From NCBI RefSeq assembly GCF_001949145.1, contig NW_019091514.1, forward strand, positions 519,190 through 539,843: a stretch of 20,654 bases of DNA. Direction: 5' to 3'. A program made the translations under genes and the position numbers. Source of the DNA: Acanthaster planci. Lineage: Eukaryota > Echinodermata > Asteroidea > Valvatida > Acanthasteridae. Shown in pieces: positions 18,101 through 20,654 of this stretch (its first letter is position 1; each line of letters begins with the position of its first letter). A model generated the notes under the pieces. It was not told where the DNA came from. It did no database searches and worked only from the letters and a program-made list of their open reading frames with translations.

Positions 18101-20566
18101 CAGTAGGCATGTGCCATCCTTGCCATCTTTATGTAGACCTGCCGAAAGGTTCGCAACGTGCAAGCTGTAGGAGCCTTGTTGTTTTCTCCTCTGAAAATCA
18201 GGTTTGGAGGCACTGGGGGTCAGGGTTTTCCGTAGCAAAAGAAGAGGAATAGTTACTTAAATCATCTGCAGAAAAAAAGAGGTTTACAAATTTTTTCTTA
18301 CTACTTGGCTACGGCTAAGAATGGCATCTATGAAAGCCACAGGCTGGCAGCTACAGCCATTTCCCATAGACACGTATGCAGCTGTCAGCCACTGCCAGGT
18401 AATTCTCCCTCATTGCTAGACTGTGCCGTACTAGTCTACACATTGTGCAGAGTTCACGAATACCATGACTTGTATGCTCATCATTGGACAGGTGCTGATT
18501 ACTGGTCCCTCGGACACCCCGTACTGCAACGGCTGCTTTGAGTTTGATGTATATTTCCCTGGGGACTATCCAAGCTCGCCCATGCTGGTCAACCTGGAGA
18601 CAACGGGTCACCATGGGGTAAGGTTCAACCCCAATCTCTACAACGACGGCAAGGTGAGCCACAGAAGTCCGTTCATGATGTTGTCAGGTTCAGGTTCAGT
18701 TTAATGTACATACTATGAAGTAGTTGAATACAGATGGAGAAAAAGTGTTCATGGAACTTATTTTTAAGAGCATGGAGAGGCCAGACAGGAAGCCAAAGCT
18801 TGTATCTAGGGTTGCCCCTGTAAAGAGAGTACATTTAGTAACAGGTAAAGCCCTAATTTGTAAATGTCTGTGATGGAGTCCAACAAAATGAGTCTAAGTC
18901 CTCAGAGGCACTTTTGATTGAAGGGCCTTTTAAAGAGTTGTGTACAGTGGATGTTGGTAGGAACTCTTACTAGTTTTCACTCACTTAATGCCCGTGTCCA
19001 TTAAAACAGTAAACTAAGGATGCGCTAAAGGACAGATCTTAGTTTAGTTTCTCTAATGCAAACTATGACAAATTATTGGGGAAAAAATGGCTACAAGATG
19101 TATTTTGCTTGAGCTGGTCACATGTTCCTACTGTGTGAGTTCAGCATGGATCGTCTGAAAGCTTGCAATGGTATCTCTCTTACCAGGATGACTGAAAAAA
19201 ACATGAACAAGCTGATGAATTGGGATAGGTTTGATTCACAGGTCAGGGGTAATAACGCATCATCATGCTAGGTGGATGTGATCGTGTTTTTCTGTGATAG
19301 GTTTGTTTAAGTGTCCTCAACACTTGGCACGGCCGACCTGAGGAGAAGTGGAATGCCCAGACGTCCAGTTTCCTACAAGTCTTGGTCTCAATTCAGTCCC
19401 TCATCCTTGTGGCTGAGCCGTACTTCAACGAGCCAGGCTACGAACGGTCCCGTGGCACGCCCTCGGGCACACGGAGTTCCAAGGAGTACGACGCCAACAT
19501 CATGCAGGCCACGGTTAAATGGGGCATGTTGGAGGTTCTACGGAACCCTTCACCAAGCTTCAAAGAGGTGAGCTTGCCTAGATCGCCCCCAACAAAGGAA
19601 AAGTCTGTACTCATTATTAAAAGTAAACATCATCTTCATTGGTCATGAGGGGGCCATCAGATGTAGGTATCGATGCCAAGTTACCTCTTGCAGACAATAA
19701 TGGGTTTAAAGATCCAGTCTTGTAGTCAAGATCAACACAAGACCAGATCAAGACCAATCACAAGTAACCGTCCCACAATCTTTCATTGAGGTCCCAGAAG
19801 TATGCATGCTTATGGTTTCTTAGCATATTGGCATGCTCAGGACTTTCATAGAGCCTGTGAGGAATAGCTGAAGTTCTATGATTTTTCTGTGTGAAGTTTT
19901 AACCCTATCCTGCCGGGGAGCCCGTTTTCGGGTACCTTGGGTTGTACGTATAGCTGGGGTGTCTGAAATTGGACAGAAGAGCTGTGGGCCTTGTAACAAA
20001 AGACCGTACTTGGACCAAAAGACAGCTGCTAGGAATTGCCAACATTTTTTCAGTTGTCAATAACCGTGGAAATCCATCATTTTTTGGAAAGATTATACCA
20101 CTGTTTGTGGCATTCAGCACGAGCTGGGCTCTTTTTACAAGGTGGCAGGCCTGGCTGAAATACTCCGGCTTCAATAGATGTTGTCTGTCAGATTAGGGTA
20201 GCCACCCGACAGTCACTCCATATTAGGTTTAGGTGTTCAGGAAAAAAGATATGAATTTTTGAAGATTTTCAAAAACCAAAGATGTTGAAAAATCGCCTGT
20301 ATGTAGGCACTGCAATTTTAAAAGCACCCAGCAGGAATTGGTTAAGTTTTAGTTCAGTGGATTGGCATATTTTAATCTGGCAGACGTTTTTGCAACCAAT
20401 GAAAGCGAAGCTTTCTCTGTTTGCATTGCAGGTGATCCACGCCCATTTCTTCTTAAAGCGGGCAGAGATAATGAGCCAGTGCGAGGATTGGATCAACCAG
20501 TTGGAGTTATTGTCCAATGACAAGAGAGTGGGGCACACGGTGGCCCATCACTGGGTGGCCCTCAAG
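1..20566 (+). CDS. BIRC6: BIRC6 (BRUCE/Apollon), C-terminal part, multi-exon, partial at both ends
   Basis: This entry spans the whole spliced gene; the coding blocks are the separate exon entries below. BIRC6 is a very large cytosolic and membrane-associated anti-apoptotic protein. It binds caspases and IAP antagonists through an N-terminal BIR domain (not in this window) and ubiquitinates them with a C-terminal UBC domain (present here). Recognition rests on long ordered matches to remembered vertebrate BIRC6. These run from the block ending FHEMGG, through [28 protein letters not shown] and YLRNDS, to the UBC core [20 protein letters not shown]. All junctions are GT-AG and keep one reading frame across 23 exons. 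Exons are GC-richer than the AT-rich introns. The 5' exons and the last exon are outside the window. Confidence 0.93.
446..661 (+). CDS. BIRC6: BIRC6 exon e2, first copy
   Basis: The acceptor is TGCAG ending at 445 and the donor is GTAAGC at 662. It starts in phase 1 (GT completes a glycine codon) and ends in phase 1. It encodes [17 protein letters not shown], then a Ser/Thr/Ala-rich stretch ([14 protein letters not shown]), then [10 protein letters not shown]. The hydrophobic first half matches the helical BIRC6 segment GGVQLICNN. The second half is a low-complexity loop. The protein is identical to that of the second copy at 1807-2022; the only coding change is CCG versus CCA (proline). Confidence 0.75.
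662..1354 (+). other. Intron sequence after e2 copy 1; 915-1354 unmatched in copy 2
   Basis: Bases 662-914 are the start of the intron and are shared with copy 2. Bases 915-1354 have no counterpart in copy 2 and hold no coding block I can recognise. The last bases before the N (AAATGCAG) look like a splice acceptor, so part of this segment could instead be the intron that precedes e1. The alternative is the end of a separate contig. Confidence 0.5.
1355..1355. other. Single N: unresolved base or contig join
   Basis: This is the only ambiguous base in the window. It sits exactly at the junction between unmatched sequence and the second copy of e1-e2. That position is typical of a scaffolding join rather than a random base-calling failure. 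Confidence 0.8.
1356..1481 (+). CDS. BIRC6: BIRC6 exon e1', second copy
   Basis: The frame continues from codon NTC (1355-1357) into [14 protein letters not shown] and [20 protein letters not shown]. It ends at the donor GTAAGA at 1482 with a phase-1 split glycine. It differs from the first copy by two synonymous-type third-position changes (base 1357 versus 2, and CAC versus CAT for histidine at 1474). The 5' boundary is obscured by the N. If AAATGCAG just before the N is the true acceptor, the exon starts at 1355 in phase 0. Confidence 0.8.
1807..2022 (+). CDS. BIRC6: BIRC6 exon e2', second copy
   Basis: The acceptor is TGTAG ending at 1806 (TGCAG in the first copy) and the donor is GTAAGC at 2023. 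The 216-base length, phases and protein are identical to the first copy, from GGIQLICRN to NFAPFG. It joins in frame to e3 (G|GT, giving [12 protein letters not shown]), matching the BIRC6 order NFAPLG followed by [14 protein letters not shown]. Confidence 0.85.
2378..2578 (+). CDS. BIRC6: BIRC6 exon e3: start of jelly-roll-like module
   Basis: The acceptor is CCCTTCAG ending at 2377 and the donor is GTAAGT at 2579, phases 1 to 1. It encodes [31 protein letters not shown], then [18 protein letters not shown] and QPHLTSLA. This is one of the best conserved BIRC6 blocks. With e4 it resembles a beta-sandwich (discoidin/carbohydrate-binding-like) fold: a CDLTI strand, a [10 protein letters not shown] strand and the later CLRLHRP and LSQIMLLG strands. 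The fold assignment is inference; membership in BIRC6 is firm. The frame stays open about 70 codons past the donor, but that extension has no family match. Confidence 0.92.
2579..3139 (+). other. Intron e3-e4
   Basis: AT-rich intron of 561 bases. I see no coding block, RNA gene or repeat in it. Confidence 0.8.
3140..3434 (+). CDS. BIRC6: BIRC6 exon e4: end of jelly-roll-like module
   Basis: The acceptor is TGTTGTAG ending at 3139 and the donor is GTACAT at 3435, phases 1 to 2. The first codon (A|CC) gives threonine, making [13 protein letters not shown] as in BIRC6. Next come [20 protein letters not shown] and [19 protein letters not shown], the closing strands of the beta-rich module. A variable Gly-rich tail ([11 protein letters not shown]) precedes SGEDHPTKM. 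The minus-strand open frame over this exon is a shadow of the GC-rich coding sequence. Confidence 0.92.
4273..4278 (-). terminator. Possible Pol III terminator of the tRNA-like sequence
   Basis: Six consecutive A on the + strand (T on the minus strand) lie just after the tRNA-like 3' end. It has meaning only if that sequence is transcribed. Confidence 0.3.
4282..4350 (-). pseudogene. tRNA-like sequence (tRNA pseudogene or tRNA-derived SINE head)
   Basis: Read on the minus strand, it has an A-box match TGGTCAAGTGG (4337-4347) and a near B-box GGTTCACATCC (4292-4302). It also has a perfect 5-bp T-arm GTGGG/CCCAC with a 7-base loop (4289-4305) and a D-stem GTC/GAC. An anticodon-like stem TCTGC/GCAGG encloses an 8-base loop. 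A run of six T, a Pol III terminator, lies just downstream (4273-4278). The acceptor stem does not pair beyond about two bases, and the anticodon loop is one base too long. A functional tRNA is therefore unlikely. Confidence 0.5.
4530..4780 (+). CDS. BIRC6: BIRC6 exon e5: helical scaffold
   Basis: The acceptor is TCTCATTAG ending at 4529 and the donor is GTGAGT at 4781, phases 2 to 1. It encodes [11 protein letters not shown] (vertebrate: IGWLRLLHHCL), then [20 protein letters not shown], then [20 protein letters not shown] and [10 protein letters not shown]. Regular leucine spacing suggests an armadillo/HEAT-like helical repeat. This is consistent with the scaffold role known for this part of BIRC6. 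Confidence 0.92.
4781..5090 (+). other. Intron e5-e6
   Basis: 310 bases. It contains a second usable in-frame acceptor, AATACAG ending at 5048, which would add 14 residues to e6. Nothing else is seen. Confidence 0.75.
5091..5196 (+). CDS. BIRC6: BIRC6 exon e6
   Basis: The acceptor is CTTTATAG ending at 5090 and the donor is GTATGC at 5197, phases 1 to 2. It encodes [20 protein letters not shown], then [16 protein letters not shown], matching vertebrate STIDILYQLGTTQDPGTKDR. The start at 5091 is preferred because DNGAPLMGR aligns with the vertebrate DLNSPLLFGR. The upstream acceptor (exon start 5049) is also in frame, so either or both may be used. Confidence 0.88.
5378..5596 (+). CDS. BIRC6: BIRC6 exon e7: helical scaffold
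   Basis: The acceptor is TTTTGGCAG ending at 5377 and the donor is GTGAGA at 5597, phases 2 to 2. It encodes [20 protein letters not shown], then [20 protein letters not shown] and [13 protein letters not shown], ending IPKELF. This fits vertebrate IQALLKWVSDSARV followed by AILWHSYEL and DQELF. It is strongly GC-rich compared with its introns. Confidence 0.92.
5597..6754 (+). other. Intron e7-e8
   Basis: 1,158 bases, the longest intron here. Short open frames on both strands match nothing I recognise. A TATAAAAG sequence sits at 6593-6600, and a tRNA A-box-like TAGCTCAGGGG near 5983 lacks a partner B-box; neither is convincing. Confidence 0.75.
6755..6927 (+). CDS. BIRC6: BIRC6 exon e8: helical scaffold
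   Basis: The acceptor is CCTGCTAG ending at 6754 and the donor is GTAGGT at 6928, phases 2 to 1. After the split serine it reads [20 protein letters not shown], then [20 protein letters not shown] and MGI, ending in the acidic [11 protein letters not shown]. The core matches vertebrate NWSMSLP followed by LLCSMCHVHP and GWMGI. The acceptor was chosen because it restores this alignment across the e7 junction (KELF-SSLYEW). Confidence 0.9.
6928..7322 (+). other. Intron e8-e9
   Basis: 395 bases. I see no coding block or repeat in it. Confidence 0.75.
7323..8259 (+). CDS. BIRC6: BIRC6 exon e9: largest exon, helical scaffold
   Basis: The acceptor is TCTATGAAG ending at 7322, phase 1. It encodes an acidic linker ([20 protein letters not shown]), then [20 protein letters not shown]. 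Further conserved blocks are [20 protein letters not shown], the segment ending [20 protein letters not shown], and [20 protein letters not shown]. The 3' end has [10 protein letters not shown] and FGVGHKFRV. All of these match BIRC6 in order. The donor is uncertain: GTATTA at 8260 pairs in frame with the acceptor at 8827, while the stronger GTAGGT at 8256 pairs in frame with an acceptor at 8865. The long minus-strand open frame here is a codon shadow. Confidence 0.92.
8574..8651. repeat. Perfect 30-bp inverted repeat (hairpin, 18-base loop)
   Basis: The arms 8574-8603 and 8622-8651 are exact reverse complements over 30 bases. The core is GGTTTGCCCGTACCCAACG on the left. The loop 8604-8621 contains CACTGTGTGC. 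The 78-base total is in the size range of a microRNA precursor, but perfect pairing is more typical of foldback transposon termini. Confidence 0.9.
8675..8764 (+). repeat. A-rich tract with four TACATCTTG units
   Basis: Runs of A (about 15, 12, 15, 6 and 5) alternate with four copies of TACATCTTG followed by G or A. It looks like an expanded retroposon tail. The minus-strand open frame over it (repeated QDVFF) is a low-complexity artefact. Confidence 0.9.
8828..9027 (+). CDS. BIRC6: BIRC6 exon e10: charged linker
   Basis: The acceptor is AATTTTTCAG ending at 8827 and the donor is GTAACT at 9028, phases 2 to 1. It encodes [20 protein letters not shown], then a lysine/glutamate/aspartate-rich stretch ([14 protein letters not shown]), then [16 protein letters not shown]. 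This corresponds to the variable charged linker after the GHKFR block in BIRC6, where sequence identity is low. The alternative acceptor CCACCTCAG ending at 8865 would start the exon at 8866 if e9 ends at 8255, removing 42 bases in all (14 residues). Confidence 0.75.
9028..9351 (+). other. Intron e10-e11
   Basis: 324 bases. It holds only a small 7-bp inverted repeat at 9061-9080 (GTGGTCA/TGACCAC). Confidence 0.7.
9352..9759 (+). CDS. BIRC6: BIRC6 exon e11: Ser/Pro/Ala linker and ubiquitin-like segment
   Basis: The acceptor is GAATTCACAG ending at 9351 and the donor is GTAACC at 9760, phases 1 to 1. The first half ([20 protein letters not shown], then Ser/Ala/Pro-rich sequence) looks disordered. 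The second half, [28 protein letters not shown] and LELRLNVRM, aligns with vertebrate VPVFHLFHKLLAGQPLP, LAQLLTLLYD and IDLTVKL. That vertebrate segment is described in structural work on human BIRC6 as a ubiquitin-like domain (recalled, not checked). The frame stays open to 9921, beyond the donor, without family match. Confidence 0.88.
9760..10340 (+). other. Intron e11-e12
   Basis: 581 bases. I see nothing beyond read-through of the e11 frame as far as 9921. Confidence 0.75.
10341..10666 (+). CDS. BIRC6: BIRC6 exon e12
   Basis: The acceptor is CATCCCAG ending at 10340 and the donor is GTAAGT at 10667, phases 1 to 0. It encodes a Ser/Pro/Thr-rich start ([16 protein letters not shown]), then [20 protein letters not shown] and HLPIVY, then a polar acidic tail ending [22 protein letters not shown] matches vertebrate [15 protein letters not shown]. 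The acceptor is a tandem NAGNAG (CAGCAG): use of the second AG would start at 10344 and drop one residue. Three other open frames over this exon are shadows. Confidence 0.88.
10667..11671 (+). other. Intron e12-e13
   Basis: 1,005-base AT-rich intron. It ends in a very strong polypyrimidine tract (12 T at 11655-11666) before the e13 acceptor. A minus-strand open frame at 10940-11215 shows no recognisable family. Nothing else is seen. Confidence 0.75.
11672..11906 (+). CDS. BIRC6: BIRC6 exon e13
   Basis: The acceptor is the poly-T tract plus CAAAG ending at 11671, phase 0. The donor is GTCTGC at 11907, phase 1 and weak. It encodes [20 protein letters not shown], then [40 protein letters not shown] and DGDG. 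The second and third blocks are nearly identical to vertebrate BIRC6. The acceptor at 11690 (ACATACAG) would fit less well because it breaks phase with e12. Confidence 0.9.
11907..12388 (+). other. Intron e13-e14, with a degenerate minisatellite
   Basis: 482 bases, about half of it the 30-bp tandem array at 12092-12330. It ends in a clean CT-rich tract before the e14 acceptor. Confidence 0.8.
12092..12330. repeat. Degenerate minisatellite, eight units of about 30 bp
   Basis: Units begin at about 12092, 12122, 12153, 12184, 12212, 12241, 12271 and 12300. The shared pattern is AAAGTGACC, then AT-rich sequence with ATATTT, then TGCTGAAG or a variant. Units 5 and 8 are the most alike; others have drifted strongly. 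Unit spacing stays at 28-31 bases. Confidence 0.75.
12389..12603 (+). CDS. BIRC6: BIRC6 exon e14: helical scaffold
   Basis: The acceptor is CTCTCTGCAG ending at 12388 and the donor is GTTTGT at 12604, phases 1 to 0. It encodes [20 protein letters not shown], then [20 protein letters not shown] and [10 protein letters not shown], then a short polar tail. The central block is almost the vertebrate sequence. A second donor, GTCAGT at 12577, is also in phase 0 and would shorten the exon by nine codons (VSTKASAQE). Confidence 0.9.
12604..13209 (+). other. Intron e14-e15, with an inverted-repeat element
   Basis: 606 bases. It contains the inverted-repeat element at 12638-12793. The open frame from 12890 into e15 is in a different frame from the exon and has no family match. 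Confidence 0.75.
12638..12793. repeat. 156-bp element with 14-bp terminal inverted repeats
   Basis: AGTCAAGCACTTCT at 12638-12651 is the exact reverse complement of AGAAGTGCTTGACT at 12780-12793. The interior carries degenerate short repeats built on CTCACAAGT and CACTAGAACTC. The size and structure suggest a small non-autonomous DNA element. No clear target-site duplication was seen. Confidence 0.55.
13210..13389 (+). CDS. BIRC6: BIRC6 exon e15
   Basis: The acceptor is TGTTTCTGCAG ending at 13209 and the donor is GTGAGA at 13390, phase 0 at both ends. It encodes [20 protein letters not shown], then the glycine-rich [20 protein letters not shown], then [19 protein letters not shown]. The [20 protein letters not shown] block is diagnostic of the BIRC6 C-terminal half. 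The exon contributes exactly 60 codons. Confidence 0.93.
13390..14296 (+). other. Intron e15-e16, with a 12-bp hairpin
   Basis: 907 bases. Apart from the inverted repeat at 13885-13919, nothing is recognisable. Confidence 0.75.
13885..13919. repeat. 12-bp perfect inverted repeat (11-base loop)
   Basis: TGTCATGTGATT (13885-13896) pairs exactly with AATCACATGACA (13908-13919). The loop starts GGTTAAG. No function is evident. Confidence 0.85.
14297..14480 (+). CDS. BIRC6: BIRC6 exon e16
   Basis: The acceptor is CGTTTACAG ending at 14296 and the donor is GTTAGA at 14481, phases 0 to 1. It encodes [20 protein letters not shown], then a polar stretch, then [20 protein letters not shown] and [25 protein letters not shown] is nearly identical to vertebrate BIRC6. 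Together with e15 it restores the order [12 protein letters not shown] (vertebrate CLLQVLASYINP). Confidence 0.93.
14481..14967 (+). other. Intron e16-e17, with a 93-bp tandem duplication
   Basis: 487 bases. The 3' part (14761-14946) is a two-copy tandem repeat ending just before the acceptor. The open frame across the repeat (14741-15073) is not in the frame of e17. Confidence 0.8.
14761..14946. repeat. 93-bp tandem duplication (two full copies plus a few bases)
   Basis: Copy 1 is 14761-14853 and copy 2 is 14854-14946. A third start (TCAGTTT) at 14947 runs into the e17 acceptor region. The copies differ at only a few bases near their starts and ends. Each begins with a CTCAG, which resembles a splice acceptor. 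The unit is a multiple of three, so an open frame passes through it. Confidence 0.95.
14968..15151 (+). CDS. BIRC6: BIRC6 exon e17
   Basis: The acceptor is TTCTGTTACAG ending at 14967 and the donor is GTAAGG at 15152, phases 1 to 2. It encodes [20 protein letters not shown], then [17 protein letters not shown], then [19 protein letters not shown]. These match vertebrate [20 protein letters not shown] and LLAKMKTCVDTYTNRL. Other open frames across the exon are shadows. Confidence 0.93.
15152..15662 (+). other. Intron e17-e18
   Basis: 511 bases. Two overlapping open frames on each strand show no family match. I see no repeat or RNA gene. Confidence 0.75.
15663..15826 (+). CDS. BIRC6: BIRC6 exon e18
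   Basis: The acceptor is ATCACAAACAG ending at 15662 and the donor is GTAGAA at 15827, phases 2 to 1. It encodes [40 protein letters not shown] and [14 protein letters not shown]. The [11 protein letters not shown] block matches BIRC6; the flanks are less conserved. Confidence 0.9.
15827..16172 (+). other. Intron e18-e19
   Basis: 346 bases. I see nothing recognisable; the frame of e18 stays open to 15924 by chance. Confidence 0.7.
16173..16283 (+). CDS. BIRC6: BIRC6 exon e19
   Basis: The acceptor is CATATTTCCAG ending at 16172 and the donor is GTAATG at 16284, phases 1 to 1. It encodes [20 protein letters not shown], then [17 protein letters not shown]. The end matches vertebrate LEEKYVAVMKKLQF; the Gly/Asp-rich start is lineage-specific linker. 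This segment leads into the UBC domain. Confidence 0.9.
16284..17159 (+). other. Intron e19-e20, with an imperfect hairpin
   Basis: 876 bases. It contains the inverted repeat at 16815-16895. A minus-strand open frame of 120 codons at 16668-17030 overlaps it but shows no family I recognise. Confidence 0.7.
16815..16895. repeat. Imperfect inverted repeat of about 21 bp
   Basis: The segment 16815-16835 (TTCCAGAGCCGGGTTTGGTC and one base) and the reverse complement of 16873-16895 align with two single-base gaps and one mismatch. The loop is about 37 bases. It is possibly the remnant of a foldback element. Confidence 0.6.
17160..17377 (+). CDS. BIRC6: BIRC6 exon e20: start of UBC region
   Basis: The acceptor is GTTTGTGTCCAG ending at 17159 and the donor is GTAAAC at 17378, phases 1 to 0. 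It encodes [20 protein letters not shown], then [20 protein letters not shown], then [16 protein letters not shown]. It matches vertebrate BIRC6 very closely. [15 protein letters not shown] is the N-terminal helix region of the UBC fold, and [14 protein letters not shown] leads directly into the beta sheet in e21. Confidence 0.95.
17378..18491 (+). other. Intron e20-e21, with a short 10-bp repeat
   Basis: 1,114 bases. Apart from the repeat at 17447-17486, I see nothing. Confidence 0.75.
17447..17486. repeat. Four 10-bp units of TGACTGTNNN
   Basis: The four units start at 17447, 17457, 17467 and 17477. The first seven bases are constant (TGACTGT) and the last three vary. Confidence 0.9.
18492..18653 (+). 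CDS. BIRC6: BIRC6 exon e21: UBC domain beta sheet
   Basis: The acceptor is TCATTGGACAG ending at 18491 and the donor is GTGAGC at 18654, phase 0 at both ends, 54 codons. It encodes [39 protein letters not shown] and [12 protein letters not shown]. The YF-P-DYP-SP motif and the NPN triad just before the active site are standard E2 features, in the extended BIRC6/UBE2O-type context. An internal GTAAGG at 18618 resembles a donor but lies inside conserved coding sequence. Confidence 0.97.
18654..19300 (+). other. Intron e21-e22
   Basis: 647 bases separating the NPN motif exon from the catalytic cysteine exon. I see no repeat or RNA gene in it. Confidence 0.75.
19301..19567 (+). CDS. BIRC6: BIRC6 exon e22: UBC catalytic core
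   Basis: The acceptor is TTCTGTGATAG ending at 19300 and the donor is GTGAGC at 19568, phase 0 at both ends, 89 codons. It opens with [20 protein letters not shown]. The cysteine in the second codon (TGT, 19304-19306) is the E2 active site that accepts ubiquitin as a thioester. Next come [36 protein letters not shown] and [20 protein letters not shown]. It is nearly identical to vertebrate BIRC6, so catalytic activity is expected to be retained. Confidence 0.97.
19568..20431 (+). other. Intron e22-e23
   Basis: 864 bases. Short open frames on both strands match nothing I recognise; no repeat or RNA gene is seen. Confidence 0.75.
20432..20566 (+). CDS. BIRC6: BIRC6 exon e23: C-terminal helices after the UBC core
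   Basis: The acceptor is GTTTGCATTGCAG ending at 20431 and the donor is GTAGGT at 20567, phase 0 at both ends, 45 codons. It encodes [20 protein letters not shown], then [20 protein letters not shown] and WVALK. It matches vertebrate VIHKHFYLKR-EIM-QCEEW and DKRVGRTMSHH. The last coding exon (a short polar tail in vertebrates) must lie downstream of the window. Confidence 0.95.
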
Positions 20567-20654
20567 GTAGGTAGACAGAGGAAGCATGGGTCGGTGCCTA
20601 TGGCTTGTCAGACTGCATTTTGAAATATTCATCAGAGGCACAGTTGGAGCTCTG

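Noticed and set aside
1-20654. A novel operon, defence system, viral copy or CRISPR array
   Set aside because: All conserved coding sequence belongs to one spliced BIRC6 gene; no other gene cluster or spacer-repeat array is present.

Overview
The window is eukaryotic genomic DNA. It carries the 3' (C-terminal) part of one large multi-exon gene on the + strand. I recognise it as BIRC6 (BRUCE/Apollon), the giant inhibitor-of-apoptosis protein that is also an E2/E3 ubiquitin ligase. I assembled 23 consecutive coding exons. The first two are present twice, so 25 exon-like blocks are listed. The exons carry about 5.5 kb of coding sequence (roughly 1,840 codons), all introns are GT-AG, and every junction keeps frame. 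Similarity to vertebrate BIRC6 is judged from memory, not from a database search. The BIR domain and N-terminal exons lie upstream of base 1. The final coding exon, stop codon and 3' UTR lie beyond base 20566.

The organism is most likely an invertebrate animal with fairly compact introns (about 180 to 1,160 bases) and high heterozygosity. The protein is close to the vertebrate one in many blocks, so an invertebrate deuterostome such as amphioxus is a reasonable guess. The sequence alone does not settle this.

Layout: 1-914 holds exons e1 and e2 (first copy), followed by unmatched intron sequence to 1354 and a single N at 1355. From 1356 to 2275 the same two exons and introns are repeated (second copy), probably a haplotype or assembly duplication. 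Bases 2378-3434 (e3-e4) encode a beta-rich jelly-roll-like module. Bases 4530-8259 (e5-e9) encode helical-repeat scaffold. Bases 8828-9759 (e10-e11) encode a charged and Ser/Pro/Ala-rich linker followed by a segment matching the ubiquitin-like region of BIRC6. Bases 10341-16283 (e12-e19) encode further helical scaffold. Bases 17160-20566 (e20-e23) encode the C-terminal ubiquitin-conjugating (UBC) domain, with its catalytic cysteine at 19304-19306.

Introns hold the rest of the interest. They include a retroposon-like insertion with a perfect 30-bp hairpin, an A-rich tail and a 12-bp direct repeat (8558-8776), a 93-bp tandem duplication next to a splice acceptor (14761-14946), and a degenerate 30-bp minisatellite of eight units (12092-12330). 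They also include an inverted-repeat element (12638-12793) and a minus-strand tRNA-like sequence (4282-4350). I found no second protein gene, no viral or bacterial gene, no CRISPR array and no new defence or metabolic system. The window is an ordinary conserved animal gene with several structural oddities.
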